Made by a program: the position numbers and the translations under genes. A stretch of 64,000 nucleotides of DNA from Demequina sp. NBRC 110054. Its GTDB lineage: Bacteria > Actinomycetota > Actinomycetes > Actinomycetales > Demequinaceae. This document shows positions 38,114 through 46,782 of the stretch, piece after piece. The notes under the pieces are model-generated. The model did not search any database. It saw only the letters and a program-made list of their open reading frames with translations, and was not told the origin of the DNA. Each line of letters starts with the position of its first letter. The stretch's first letter is position 1. The stretch covers positions 1,426,001-1,490,000 of the forward strand of contig NZ_BBRK01000004.1 of NCBI RefSeq assembly GCF_002090115.1. The letters are read 5' to 3'.

Positions 38114-38172
38114 CCCTTCCGGGGAGGCCGGGCACGCCGGGAGGCGTCCCCGCACCTCATCCTCGGTGACGC

Positions 38173-38233
38173 GGGCCTGCCGTGAGGCAGCCCCCAGCAC
38201 CGACGAGCCGGGCCCGCCGTGAGGCGGCCCCCG
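38173..38233. repeat. Duplicated hairpin with compensatory changes
   Basis: Two 24-bp copies (38173-38196 and 38210-38233) differ at two positions. Copy 1 folds as CTGCC-GTGA-GGCAG, copy 2 as CCGCC-GTGA-GGCGG, so the two substitutions compensate each other in the stem. A GCATCGTCC motif starts at the end of copy 2 (38233). Confidence 0.6.
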
Positions 38234-38244
38234 CATCGTCCCTC

Positions 38245-38280
38245 GCGACGCCCTCCGAGCCCATTCTCGGAGGGCGTCGC
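38245..38280 (+). terminator. Terminator after the MFS exporter
   Basis: A perfect 15-bp stem (38245-38259 with 38266-38280) with a 6-nt loop and a TGTGTGTG run after it, 132 nt past the exporter stop. Confidence 0.75.
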
Positions 38281-38343
38281 TGTGTGTGCTGCACGGGGGG
38301 TCTGCTCTGCGGATGACCCCTGGCACTCGACGCGCGGCAGGCG

Positions 38344-38349
38344 CACAAT
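38344..38349 (+). promoter_or_regulatory. Possible -10 of the gene at 38356
   Basis: CACAAT ends 6 nt before the ATG, the spacing seen at the other leaderless genes here. Confidence 0.35.
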
Positions 38350-38355
38350 GAAGGC

Positions 38356-38727
38356 ATGAGCGCAAGGGAGCGCGTGAGCACGACCATCGGCGGACTCCAG
38401 TCGGCCGGCGGGGACATCCTGCCGTGGCGGTGGTACGCCGAGCGCGTGCTCGAGCACCTCGAGGCCTACAGCCTGGTCGTGTACTGGTACACCGGCCACG
38501 GGATGCGCGGCGTCGCCCCGTACGCGCCGGGCGACGACTTCGTCGAGGTCTTCTACTCCGACCCCGACGTGCGTCACGCGTTCCGCTCGGACGACCCGTC
38601 CTCGGTCCCCGTCCACGGCCGCCGCGAGTCCCGCCCCGCCGGGCTCCACGAGATCGCCGAGGCGCTCACCAAGGGGGAGACCATGCACGTCGTGCCCCTG
38701 TGGGCGGTCGCGCAGGTGGTCGGCTGA
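38356..38727 (+). CDS. Conserved-looking hypothetical protein
   Basis: A 123-residue soluble protein I do not recognise. It is rich in aromatic residues (WRWYAERVLEHLEAYSLVVY, then YTGHGMRG) and has an acidic middle (APGDDFVEVFYSDPDVRHAF), followed by HGRRESRPAGLHEIAEAL. There is no signal peptide and no Cys. Codon use matches the neighbours, so it is a real gene rather than noise. It stands alone between a terminator and the metal ATPase. Confidence 0.6.
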   Translation: MSARERVSTTIGGLQSAGGDILPWRWYAERVLEHLEAYSLVVYWYTGHGMRGVAPYAPGDDFVEVFYSDPDVRHAFRSDDPSSVPVHGRRESRPAGLHEIAEALTKGETMHVVPLWAVAQVVG

Positions 38728-38794
38728 GCCGGACCGGCTCACACGCGCTTGCCGCCGCGGACCGGCTGACCGCGCCTCGTCCCTGCTAGCGGCG

Positions 38795-38800
38795 TACTTT
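38795..38800 (+). promoter_or_regulatory. -10 hexamer of the metal ATPase gene
   Basis: TACTTT ends 6 nt before the ATG. The GGAGGT between them is too close to the ATG to serve as a Shine-Dalgarno, so a leaderless start is likely. Confidence 0.4.
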
Positions 38801-38806
38801 GGAGGT

Positions 38807-41098
38807 ATGGACGGCTGGCTGCGGCGCAACCTCGAGATGATCGTGCTGGTCGTCTCGGGCGTCCTGCTGGCCGGGGGCGGCGTCGCCTGGTTCGTCGACA
38901 TGGACGATGCGGCACGCTGGCTGTGGATCGCCGGCACCGTTCTCGGGCTCGTCTTCGCGCTCGCGGCCACCGTGCAGGCTGCCGCTCAGAAGCGGCCGAC
39001 GGTCGACGTCATCGCGGTGCTCGCCCTCGCGGGCGCCCTCGCCGTCGACGAGCCTCTCGCGGGCGCGATCATCACCCTCATGCTCGCCACGGGGCAGGTC
39101 CTCGAGGCGATGGCAGACGCTCGGGCGAGGCGCGAGCTGAGCCTCCTCACCGCCCGCGCACCGCGGACGGCCAGGCGTGTGACGGCTGACGGGCTCGAGG
39201 AGATCTCGGTCGACGAGGTCCGCGTCGGCGACCGCCTGCTGGTCCGCCCCGGCGAGGTGGTCCCGGTCGACGGTCGACTCGCGCAGGACTCCACGTTCGA
39301 CGAGTCCGCGCTCACCGGCGAGCCGCTCCCCGTCGGGCGACCCGCGGGCGAGGACGTGCGCTCGGGCGTCGTGAACGTCGGCGGACCCGCCGAGCTGCTC
39401 ACCACGACGACCGCCGAGACCTCGACATACGCCGCGCTCGTGCGCCTCGTCCAGGAGGCGCAGGGCATCTCGGCGCCGTTCGTGCGCACGGCCGACCGGT
39501 GGGCGGTCGCGTTCGTGCCGCTTACCCTCGTGCTCGCCGGAGCCGCCTGGGCGCTCGCGGGCGACCCGGTGCGCGCCGTCGCGGTGCTCGTGGTCGCGAC
39601 CCCGTGCCCCCTCCTGCTCGCCGCCCCGATCGCGATCGTCTCGGGCCTGTCCCGCGCCGCCCGGCTCGGCGTCGTCATCAAGGGCGGAGGCGCGCTCGAG
39701 CAGCTCGCGCGCGGACGCGTGGTCGTCGTCGACAAGACCGGCACTTTGACACGGGGTCGCCCCGAGCTGGCCGACATCGTCACGGCGCCAGGGTGCGAGG
39801 ACGATGCGGCGCTCGCCTTCGCGGCCTCGGTCGACCAGCTCTCGGCCCACGTCCTCGCCGGCCCGATCGTCGAGGCGGCGCGCGCCCGCGGGCTGAGCCT
39901 GACGATGCCCACGGACGTCGACGAGACCCACGGCCAGGGAGTGGCGGGGACCGTCGACGGGCATCGCGTCCGCGTGGGTCGGCTCACGTGGCTCGCAGGC
40001 CCCTCTCCCGCGCCGTGGGTGAGGCGCGTGCGCAAGCGCGCTGACCTCGACGGTTCCGCGCTCTCGCTCGTCGAGGTCGACGGCGAGGTCGCCGCCGCGC
40101 TGCTGCTGCGCGACCCCATCCGTCCCGACGCGCCCCGCATGGTCCGGGCCCTGCGCACGGCCGGCGTCACCCGCATCGTCCTGGCGACCGGGGACCGGGC
40201 GGACGTCGGCGCGACCGTCGGGCGCATCGTCGGCGTGGACCAGGTGCTCGCCGACTGCACTCCCCAGGACAAGCTGAACGCCCTCGCCCACGAGCGGCAC
40301 CACGGCGCGACCGTCATGGTGGGCGACGGGATCAACGACGCTCCTGCGCTCGCCGCCGCCGACGTCGGCGTGGCACTCGCGGCGAGGGGAGCGACCGCAT
40401 CGTCCGAGGCCGCGGACGTGGTCCTCACCGTGGACCGTATCGACGCGCTCGCGGACGCGATGGCGGTCGCGGCCCGCTCGCGCCGCATCGCGCTTCAAGC
40501 GGTCGGGGTCGGGATGGGTCTGTCGCTCATCGCGATGGTCGCGGCCGCGCTCGGCTACCTGCCCGTCGTCGCCGGCGCCGCGCTCCAGGAGGTGATCGAC
40601 CTGCTTGCGATCGCGATCGCGCTCCGGGCGGTGCTGCCGGGTCGTGTCCACAGCGTCACGCTGAGCGACGAGGACCGCGCGACCCTCGCGGCGCTGCACG
40701 AGGAGCACGACAGCGTCGCCCCTCTCGTGGAACGGCTCGCGACCGTCGCCGACTCGCTCGACGCGCACGACCCCGACATCACCGAGGTCTCTCGCCTCGT
40801 GCATGCGCTCGAGACCGAGCTGCTGCCGCACGAGCGGGCCGACGAGGAGCGGCTCGTCCCCCTCGTCGCGCGGGCGAGGGGGACGGATGAGGCGGTCGCG
40901 GCGCTGAGCCGCACGCACGCCGAGATCGAGCACCAGGTGGGCCGGATGCGCAGGCTGCTCGACTTCATCGACGGCGACCCCGAGCCCGACGACATCGTCG
41001 AGCTGCGGCGCATGCTCTACGGTCTCTACGGCGTGCTGCGGCTGCACAACGCGCAGGAGGACGAGGACGCGTTCAGCCTCATGCCGACCCACGCGTGA
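38807..41098 (+). CDS. P1B-5-type metal ATPase with C-terminal hemerythrin domain
   Basis: A 763-residue fusion. Residues 1-620 are a P1B heavy-metal pump: TGEPLPVG actuator loop near 172, metal-site ATPCPLLLAAP with Cys267, phosphorylated Asp309 in DKTGTLTRG, HP-equivalent region near 345, and GDGINDAPALAAADVG near 505. The transmembrane motif is TPC instead of the usual CPC, and there is no N-terminal HMA domain. Residues about 625-755 are a hemerythrin-like bundle with His/Glu ligands in LHEEHDSVAPL, LLPHERADEERL, THAEIEHQ and LHNAQEDED. This layout matches the P1B-5 group (Nia of Sinorhizobium meliloti), linked to nickel and iron export. Confidence 0.88.
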   Translation: MDGWLRRNLEMIVLVVSGVLLAGGGVAWFVDMDDAARWLWIAGTVLGLVFALAATVQAAAQKRPTVDVIAVLALAGALAVDEPLAGAIITLMLATGQVLEAMADARARRELSLLTARAPRTARRVTADGLEEISVDEVRVGDRLLVRPGEVVPVDGRLAQDSTFDESALTGEPLPVGRPAGEDVRSGVVNVGGPAELLTTTTAETSTYAALVRLVQEAQGISAPFVRTADRWAVAFVPLTLVLAGAAWALAGDPVRAVAVLVVATPCPLLLAAPIAIVSGLSRAARLGVVIKGGGALEQLARGRVVVVDKTGTLTRGRPELADIVTAPGCEDDAALAFAASVDQLSAHVLAGPIVEAARARGLSLTMPTDVDETHGQGVAGTVDGHRVRVGRLTWLAGPSPAPWVRRVRKRADLDGSALSLVEVDGEVAAALLLRDPIRPDAPRMVRALRTAGVTRIVLATGDRADVGATVGRIVGVDQVLADCTPQDKLNALAHERHHGATVMVGDGINDAPALAAADVGVALAARGATASSEAADVVLTVDRIDALADAMAVAARSRRIALQAVGVGMGLSLIAMVAAALGYLPVVAGAALQEVIDLLAIAIALRAVLPGRVHSVTLSDEDRATLAALHEEHDSVAPLVERLATVADSLDAHDPDITEVSRLVHALETELLPHERADEERLVPLVARARGTDEAVAALSRTHAEIEHQVGRMRRLLDFIDGDPEPDDIVELRRMLYGLYGVLRLHNAQEDEDAFSLMPTHA

Positions 41099-41192
41099 GG
41101 TCGGGCTGGGGAAGACGGGGTGCGCGCGGCGCCGCGTGCTAGCGTCCTGAGCGTCCGACAACGAGTGTCGGCAGGGGACGGCTGGGGGTCCT

Positions 41193-41717
41193 GTGGCAGT
41201 TCGTGGGGAGAGTCGTGCGCACGCGCGCTGGCGTGGGCTCGGCGTCGTCGTGGGCGCCGCGATCGTCATCGGGGTGGTCGCGGTGCTGGCCGTGCAGGAG
41301 CTCTTCGGGGGCGACGATGCGGCCGCGGGCGCCGCGCTCGCGGAGTCCGGCGAGGTGTCGGTCGTCCAGGGGCGGCTCGTTCTCGGCGGCGCCGAGAGTG
41401 GCGATGTAGCCCTCGCTTCGCTCGTGGCGTGGCCGCCGAGCGAGGACCTCGCCGAGATGGAGGAGGGCGACGAGGTTCAGCTGGGGGACGTCGCGACCGC
41501 AGAGGTGGACGCGGACGGCAGGTTCGTGCTCGAGATCGACGACCCGATGGTGCTCGAGGAGTTCGTCGGCCGGTCAGGGGGCGTCGACCTCGAGGTGCAG
41601 GCCGTCTACGGTTCCCAGACGTACAGCAGGAGCTTCACCCTCACGCCCGCGCAGGTGGTCGAGGCGCACCAGGGCTCGCTCGTCGTGAAGCTCGGCAAGC
41701 TGAAGGCGCGCGAGTAG
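41193..41717 (+). CDS. Membrane-anchored protein of unknown function
   Basis: A 174-residue protein. One membrane helix at about residues 16-36 (GVVVGAAIVIGVVAVLAVQEL) anchors an outside beta-rich domain that is highly acidic (EDLAEMEEGDEVQLGD) and lacks Cys. I do not recognise a family. The start is GTG at 41193. A TAGCGT -10 (41140-41145) about 47 nt upstream would give it its own promoter. It follows the metal ATPase by 94 nt in the same direction. Confidence 0.65.
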   Translation: MAVRGESRAHARWRGLGVVVGAAIVIGVVAVLAVQELFGGDDAAAGAALAESGEVSVVQGRLVLGGAESGDVALASLVAWPPSEDLAEMEEGDEVQLGDVATAEVDADGRFVLEIDDPMVLEEFVGRSGGVDLEVQAVYGSQTYSRSFTLTPAQVVEAHQGSLVVKLGKLKARE

Positions 41718-41756
41718 CGGCGGCTGCACGCGCCTCTTCCGGGCCTTGGAAGGTGG

Positions 41757-41775
41757 ACGCGTCAGATTGACGCGT
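41757..41775. promoter_or_regulatory. Perfect inverted repeat upstream of the first ene-reductase gene
   Basis: ACGCGTCA-GAT-TGACGCGT, an 8-bp inverted repeat with a 3-bp centre, 158 nt before the ATG at 41933. It looks like an operator for an unlinked regulator. Confidence 0.6.
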
Positions 41776-41783
41776 GCCTATTT

Positions 41784-41801
41784 GCGGGACCTCGGTCCCG
41801 C
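41784..41801. promoter_or_regulatory. Hairpin GCGGGAC-CTCG-GTCCCGC
   Basis: A perfect 7-bp stem with a CTCG loop, 8 nt after the inverted repeat. It could be a second operator or the terminator of the preceding gene (67 nt after its stop). Confidence 0.5.
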
Positions 41802-41932
41802 GCGCTTTGACGGGTGTCCAAGAGATGCTGAGGGCACACCACCCACAGCGACCAACGACGGCCGCTCGCACCCGTTCCCCGGCGGATGCGCCACGACCAG
41901 CGTCGGCGCCCCGGAAGAAAAGGGAACTCTCG

Positions 41933-43909
41933 ATGAAGCTGCTTGAGGCAGGACGCATCGGCACCATGGAGCTCAAGAACCGCGTGTTCATGGCTCCCAT
42001 GGGCACCACCACCGAGCCTGACGGCTCGTTCCACGAGCGGTCGATCCGCTACTACGAGGAGCGGGCCCTCGGCGGCTTCGGCCTCATCATCACCGGCGCC
42101 AACCAGGTGACCACCGAGTACGAGCAGAAGGCCTGCAACATCATCGGTAGCGAGCACTCTCAGGAGCGCATCGCCGAGCTCGCGAACCGCATCCACGCGG
42201 CTGGCGCCAAGCTGTGCATCCAGCTCACCCCCGGCCTGGGCCGCATGCAGCTCCCGTTCGCGGCCGAGGTCGCGCCGCTCGCCGCCAGCGCCGTCGAGTC
42301 CTACTGGTTCCCGGGCCTCATGTGCGAGCCGCTCAGCGTCGAGCAGATCCAGCACCTCGTCGCGAAGATGGGGGAGGGCGCCGCGGTCGCGAAGGCCGCG
42401 GGTGCCGACTCCGTGGAGATCCACGGCTACGGCGGCTACCTGATCGACCAGTTCTCCTCGGAGCTGTGGAACAAGCGCGAGGACGAGTACGGCGGCGACC
42501 TCGAGGGCCGCATGAAGTTCGGCCTCGACATTGTGAAGTCCGTGCGCGAGGCGGTCGGCCCCGACTTCCCGATCCTGTACAAGTACACGCCGTATCACGG
42601 CGTCCCCGGCGGCCGCGAGCTCGAGGAGGGCCTCGCGCAGACGCGCCTCATCCAGGAGTCCGGCATCGACGCCCTGCACGTCGACATGGGCTGCTACGAG
42701 GCCTGGTACAAGGCGATCCCGACCGTGTACCAGCCCCAGGCGCTGCAGTCGTGGCTCGCGGCCGAGGTCAAGAAGATCGCGACCGTGCCCGTGCTCACGA
42801 CCGGCAAGCTCAACGACCCCGGCGTCGCCGAGAAGGTCCTCGCGGACGGCAAGGGCGACTTCATCGGCCTCGGCCACGGCGCGCTCGCCGAGCCCGACTG
42901 GGTCAACAAGGTCGCCGAGAACAAGGCGTACGACATCACGCCGTGCATCGGCTGCAACGAGTGCCTGTTCTCGGGCTTCAAGGGCGGTCACTACGTGTGC
43001 GCCGTGAACCCGCGCTGCTACGCCGAGGACATGAACCCGATGGAGCCCGTGGCGGCTCCCACCCGCGCGCTCGTGCTCGGAGGCGGCCCCGGCGGCATGG
43101 AGTTCGCGCTCACCGCTGCGGAGCGCGGCATCGAGGTCGAGCTGTGGGAGAAGGGTCCGCGACTGGGCGGCACGCTCTTCGCGGCCGGTGGCCCGTCGTT
43201 CAAGTCCGACGTCAAGGACTACGCCGAGGTGATGGTGAACCGCACCCTCGCCTCGAACGTCAAGGTCAAGACCATGAAGGACGGCACCGCCGAGGAGATC
43301 CTCCTGGGCGGCTGGGACAAGGTCGTGCTCGCGACCGGCGCCCGCCACACGATGCCCCCGATCCCGGGCATCGAGAGCGCCTCCGTCGTCAAGGCCAACG
43401 ACGTCCTCACCGGGCGTGCGGGCTACGGCAAGCGGGTCGTCGTGATCGGTGCCGGACTCGTGGGCTGCGAGGCTGCCGCGATGATGGCCCAGACCGCCGA
43501 CAAGGTCACCGTGGTCGAGATGGAGGAGAAGATCCTCGCGACCGTCGAGCACTGCCGCAACAACGAGCTCGCGCTCGCGCAGCTGCTCGAGGACTCGGAC
43601 CTGGAGTTCGTGACCGGTGCGCGCGTCGCGCAGATCGCGGACGACGGCCTCACCTACAGCAAGGACGGGGCCGAGACCACGATCGACGCCGACACGGTCG
43701 TGATCGCCGCCGGCTACACGCCGAACGACGAGCTGCTCGCGAGGCTCGAGGGCAAGATCGACGTCTCCGTCATCGGTGACGCGGTCGAGGCCGACAGCAT
43801 CCTGTCCGCGGTGCACGGCGGCTTCCAGCTCGCCCGCACGCTCGGCACCGACCTGCCGCTGCTCACCGCGGCGAACCTCGCAGGCACGGAGCCCGTCGCG
43901 ACGGACTGA
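41933..43909 (+). CDS. FMN/4Fe-4S/FAD ene-reductase-like flavoenzyme (2,4-dienoyl-CoA reductase family), paralogue 1
   Basis: A 658-residue enzyme of the Old Yellow Enzyme/FadH type. Residues 1-340 are the FMN barrel (LKNRVFMAPMGT; EIHGYGGYLIDQF; WNKREDEYGGDLEGR). Cysteines for one 4Fe-4S cluster follow near 343-367 with spacing CxxCxxC, 11 residues, C, whereas FadH and the second paralogue have CxxCxxxC. Residues 375-640 form FAD- and NAD(P)H-binding folds (LGGGPGGMEFAL; VIGAGLVGCEAAAM). Such enzymes pass electrons from NAD(P)H to reduce a C=C bond. The substrate is unknown. ATG at 41933 after AAGGGA. Confidence 0.88.
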   Translation: MKLLEAGRIGTMELKNRVFMAPMGTTTEPDGSFHERSIRYYEERALGGFGLIITGANQVTTEYEQKACNIIGSEHSQERIAELANRIHAAGAKLCIQLTPGLGRMQLPFAAEVAPLAASAVESYWFPGLMCEPLSVEQIQHLVAKMGEGAAVAKAAGADSVEIHGYGGYLIDQFSSELWNKREDEYGGDLEGRMKFGLDIVKSVREAVGPDFPILYKYTPYHGVPGGRELEEGLAQTRLIQESGIDALHVDMGCYEAWYKAIPTVYQPQALQSWLAAEVKKIATVPVLTTGKLNDPGVAEKVLADGKGDFIGLGHGALAEPDWVNKVAENKAYDITPCIGCNECLFSGFKGGHYVCAVNPRCYAEDMNPMEPVAAPTRALVLGGGPGGMEFALTAAERGIEVELWEKGPRLGGTLFAAGGPSFKSDVKDYAEVMVNRTLASNVKVKTMKDGTAEEILLGGWDKVVLATGARHTMPPIPGIESASVVKANDVLTGRAGYGKRVVVIGAGLVGCEAAAMMAQTADKVTVVEMEEKILATVEHCRNNELALAQLLEDSDLEFVTGARVAQIADDGLTYSKDGAETTIDADTVVIAAGYTPNDELLARLEGKIDVSVIGDAVEADSILSAVHGGFQLARTLGTDLPLLTAANLAGTEPVATD

Positions 43910-43928
43910 CCGCAGATCGGCTGACCGC

Positions 43929-43958
43929 GGGGCCCGGGCGCGCATGCGTCCGGGCCCC
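43929..43958 (+). terminator. Terminator after ene-reductase paralogue 1
   Basis: A 13-bp stem (43929-43941 with 43946-43958, one G-T pair) and a 4-nt loop, 20 nt after the stop. Confidence 0.75.
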
Positions 43959-44048
43959 GTGTCGTCCCGATGCCGCGTGGCGGTTTCCGTTCTTCGCCTG
44001 CGAGAGTCACCCTGAGGGCCTGAGACTGGGGGAGGAAGGGGGACCCTC

Positions 44049-45305
44049 ATGGACTCTCGCCTGCTGCGCGCCGACGCGGCGATCGTGGGTGTCGGCGCGG
44101 CCGGGCTGTCCCTGCTCGCGCACCTGGGACGCGCCGGATGGCGCGGCACGGTCGTGGTCGTCGACGACGGCGCGACGCCTCTGGCCGAGCGCAACTGGGC
44201 ATGGTGGTCCACCGGTGAGGGTCTGCTCGACGCGCACGCGACCGTGGTGCATGGACGCGCGCGCGTCGCGGGGCAGGACTGGACGCGCGACCTGGACCTC
44301 GCCCCGTACGCGTACCGCACGATCACCGGCGAGGACCTCCGCGCCTTCGCGACCGCCCCGGGAGAGTCCGTGCACGCGGTGGAGTGGGTCGCCGGCACCG
44401 CCACAGGCATGCGAAGGCACAGGGAGGGCGTCGAGGTCGAGGCGCGTGCTCCCGACGGCAGCCGCGTGCTGATCAGGTCGCCGCAGGTCTTCGACAGTGT
44501 CGGGCTCGCGGTCCCGGGGCATGCGGTGGCGGGGCCGCACCTGGACTTCCTCGGCTGGGGCGTGTGGTCCGATCGCGACATCTTCACAAGGGATCTCGTG
44601 ACCTTCATGGACTTCCGCACGGCCCAGGACCGCGGAGTCGCCTTCATGCATGTCCTGCCGACATCCGCTCGGGTCGCACTCGTCGAGAGGACCGTGTTCG
44701 CGAGCGGCGGCGCGGAGGGCGAGATCGATCACGAGCCCCATCTGCTGCGCTACCTCGACGAGGTCCTCGGGGCGCCGGACGCCGAGTGGTCCGTGGTCCA
44801 GGGGGGCACCATCCCGCTGGACGTCCCCGCTCGATCGGTGCCGGGAGTCGCGGGGCTCACGCTCCTCGGCAGCCCCGCGGGCGCCGTCAAGGCGAGCACC
44901 GGCTACGCCTTCGCGCGCATCCAGGCGCACAGCGCGAGGATCGCGGCCGCGATGGTCCAGGACGCGGCGAGGGCGAGGGACGATGCGAGGGGTGCGGACG
45001 ATGCGACGCCCGCCGGGGGAGGGGAGGCGCCAGCGCGAGGCGACGGCGTCGACGTCCGGGGACCCGCATCGTCCCGGTGGTACGCCCGGCTCGACCGTGC
45101 ACTCCTCACCGCCGTGCGCGAGGACCCTGACGGCGCGCGCCGCGTCCTCGAGGAGCTGCTGCTGCGCGCCACGCCCGAGCAGCTGCTGAGGTTCCTCGAC
45201 GAGGACCTGCCGCTGCGACAGCAGCTGAGCCTCGGCGCGCGGCTCCCGTACTCCGTCTTCCCGCGCGCGTACGGGAGGACCTTCGCGGGCCGCACGCGGC
45301 TCTGA
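44049..45305 (+). CDS. Lycopene cyclase family protein
   Basis: A 418-residue flavoprotein. It has an N-terminal dinucleotide motif ADAAIVGVGAAGLSLLAHLG and ERNWAWWSTGEG near residue 52, the usual pattern of CrtY-type lycopene cyclases, then VAFMHVLPTSARVALVERT and a conserved GSPAGAVKASTGYAFARIQ near 275. It should close the ends of lycopene or a related carotenoid. No crtB or crtI is nearby. Residues 315-345 are an Ala/Asp/Gly insertion holding three copies of the 9-mer (44978, 44996, 45066), a clear recent addition to the coding frame. Confidence 0.8.
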   Translation: MDSRLLRADAAIVGVGAAGLSLLAHLGRAGWRGTVVVVDDGATPLAERNWAWWSTGEGLLDAHATVVHGRARVAGQDWTRDLDLAPYAYRTITGEDLRAFATAPGESVHAVEWVAGTATGMRRHREGVEVEARAPDGSRVLIRSPQVFDSVGLAVPGHAVAGPHLDFLGWGVWSDRDIFTRDLVTFMDFRTAQDRGVAFMHVLPTSARVALVERTVFASGGAEGEIDHEPHLLRYLDEVLGAPDAEWSVVQGGTIPLDVPARSVPGVAGLTLLGSPAGAVKASTGYAFARIQAHSARIAAAMVQDAARARDDARGADDATPAGGGEAPARGDGVDVRGPASSRWYARLDRALLTAVREDPDGARRVLEELLLRATPEQLLRFLDEDLPLRQQLSLGARLPYSVFPRAYGRTFAGRTRL

Positions 45306-45405
45306 CCGGGGCGCCAGGGCGGGACCATCGCAGTAATCCGCGCGGACTTCGCGGGCTACCCTGAGGAGGCCCCGGACCCCGCCGCCGTCCGCACGGAGGA
45401 CCGTC

Positions 45406-46764
45406 ATGACCGAGACCCCAGAGCGCGTTCCCCGCGCCGCCTGGTTCGTCATGGCCGCGGCGATCTCCGCGTACTTCCTGGCAGTCGTGCACCGGACGGC
45501 CCTCGGTGTGGCCGGAGTCGAGGCTCTCGAGCGGTTCGACATCCAGGCGACGGGACTCGCGATGCTCTCCGTCGCGCAGATCGCGACGTACGCCGCGCTG
45601 CAGCTGCCCGCGGGCGCGATGCTGGACCGCTTCGGCGCGAAGCGCATGATCGTCTCAGGCTCGCTCGTCATGGCGCTCGGTCAGCTGATGCTCGCCTTCT
45701 CCGACGACTACCTCATGGCCTTCGGGGCCCGCATCCTGCTCGGCGCCGGCGACGCTCCCGTGTTCATCGCGGCGTGCCGACTCGTCGCCCACTGGTTCCC
45801 GCCCAGGAGGGCGCCGATCATGGTCCAGGTCACGGGCTTCGTCGGCCAGACGGGTCAGCTCGCGACCGCGATCCCGGTCGCTTGGATGCTGGCCGCCTTC
45901 GGCTGGACGGCTGCCTTCGCCGCGCTCGCAGGCATCGGGCTGGTGGTCGCGCTGATCGCCGCGATCGGTGTGCGCGAGCCTCCCGGAGCTGGTCCTGGCC
46001 GTCGCGATCCGATGGTCGCGGAGGGGCCGGGATCGGAGGGCGCCGTCGCGGGACCCGAGCGGGAGAGGTTCGTGTCCCAGGTGAGGCTCGCGATGAGCCC
46101 CGCGGGCACACGGCTCGGCTTCTGGACGCACTTCACGAGCCTGTTCTCCGCGAACACGCTCGCGCTGCTGTGGGGAGTGCCGTTCTTCGTCACAGCCCAG
46201 GGGCTGTCTCGCGCGGAGGCCTCGGCGCTGCTCACGGTGCTGACGATCGCCAAGATGGTCGCCGGTCCCCTCGCGGGCGCCTACACCGCGCGCCATCCCC
46301 TGCGGCGCAGCTGGATGGTGCTCGGCTCCGCGACTGCGACGCTGCTCGCGTGGATCGTGCTGCTGATCCCCTCCACGCCTCGCCCGATGTGGGAGCTCAT
46401 GATCTTCATGGCGATCGTGGGTGCGGGGGGTCCCGTCTCGCTCATCGGCATGGACTATGCGCGCACGTTCGCGCCGAAGGCACAGCTCGGCACCGCGACG
46501 GGCTTCGTCAACATGGGCGGCTTCGTGTCGACCATCGTGTCGGTGCTGCTCGTCGGGCTCGTGCTCCAGGTCGCGTCGCCGGACGGGGCCTCGGTCTACA
46601 CGCTCGACCAGTACCGGCTCGCGTTCGCGGCGCTGCTGATCCCGTGGGTCCTGGGCGTGGCCAGCATCCTGCGCAACCGTCGGCTCACGCGCGCCGAGAT
46701 GGCTGCCGCGGGTGTCGTCGTGCCCCCGCTGCGGGATGCCCTGCGCAAGGGGCGTCGGCTCTGA
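45406..46764 (+). CDS. MFS transporter
   Basis: A 452-residue membrane protein with about 12 helices. Motif A-like LDRFGAKRMIVSGSLVMALGQ follows helix 2, and a cytoplasmic loop with Gly/Pro/Arg lies near residue 200. The N-terminus (AAISAYFLAVVHRTALGVAG) resembles anion:cation symporters and nitrate/nitrite-type MFS. The substrate is unknown. It stands 100 nt after the lycopene cyclase-like gene in the same direction, with a TACCCT hexamer before a weak GAGGAG. Confidence 0.85.
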   Translation: MTETPERVPRAAWFVMAAAISAYFLAVVHRTALGVAGVEALERFDIQATGLAMLSVAQIATYAALQLPAGAMLDRFGAKRMIVSGSLVMALGQLMLAFSDDYLMAFGARILLGAGDAPVFIAACRLVAHWFPPRRAPIMVQVTGFVGQTGQLATAIPVAWMLAAFGWTAAFAALAGIGLVVALIAAIGVREPPGAGPGRRDPMVAEGPGSEGAVAGPERERFVSQVRLAMSPAGTRLGFWTHFTSLFSANTLALLWGVPFFVTAQGLSRAEASALLTVLTIAKMVAGPLAGAYTARHPLRRSWMVLGSATATLLAWIVLLIPSTPRPMWELMIFMAIVGAGGPVSLIGMDYARTFAPKAQLGTATGFVNMGGFVSTIVSVLLVGLVLQVASPDGASVYTLDQYRLAFAALLIPWVLGVASILRNRRLTRAEMAAAGVVVPPLRDALRKGRRL

Positions 46765-46782
46765 TCGGCGCCCCTGCCATGG

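Noticed and set aside
38786..41269. 827-codon open frame opposite the metal ATPase
   Set aside because: It is the complement of the P1B ATPase; high GC removes stop codons. The plus-strand protein has all expected motifs.
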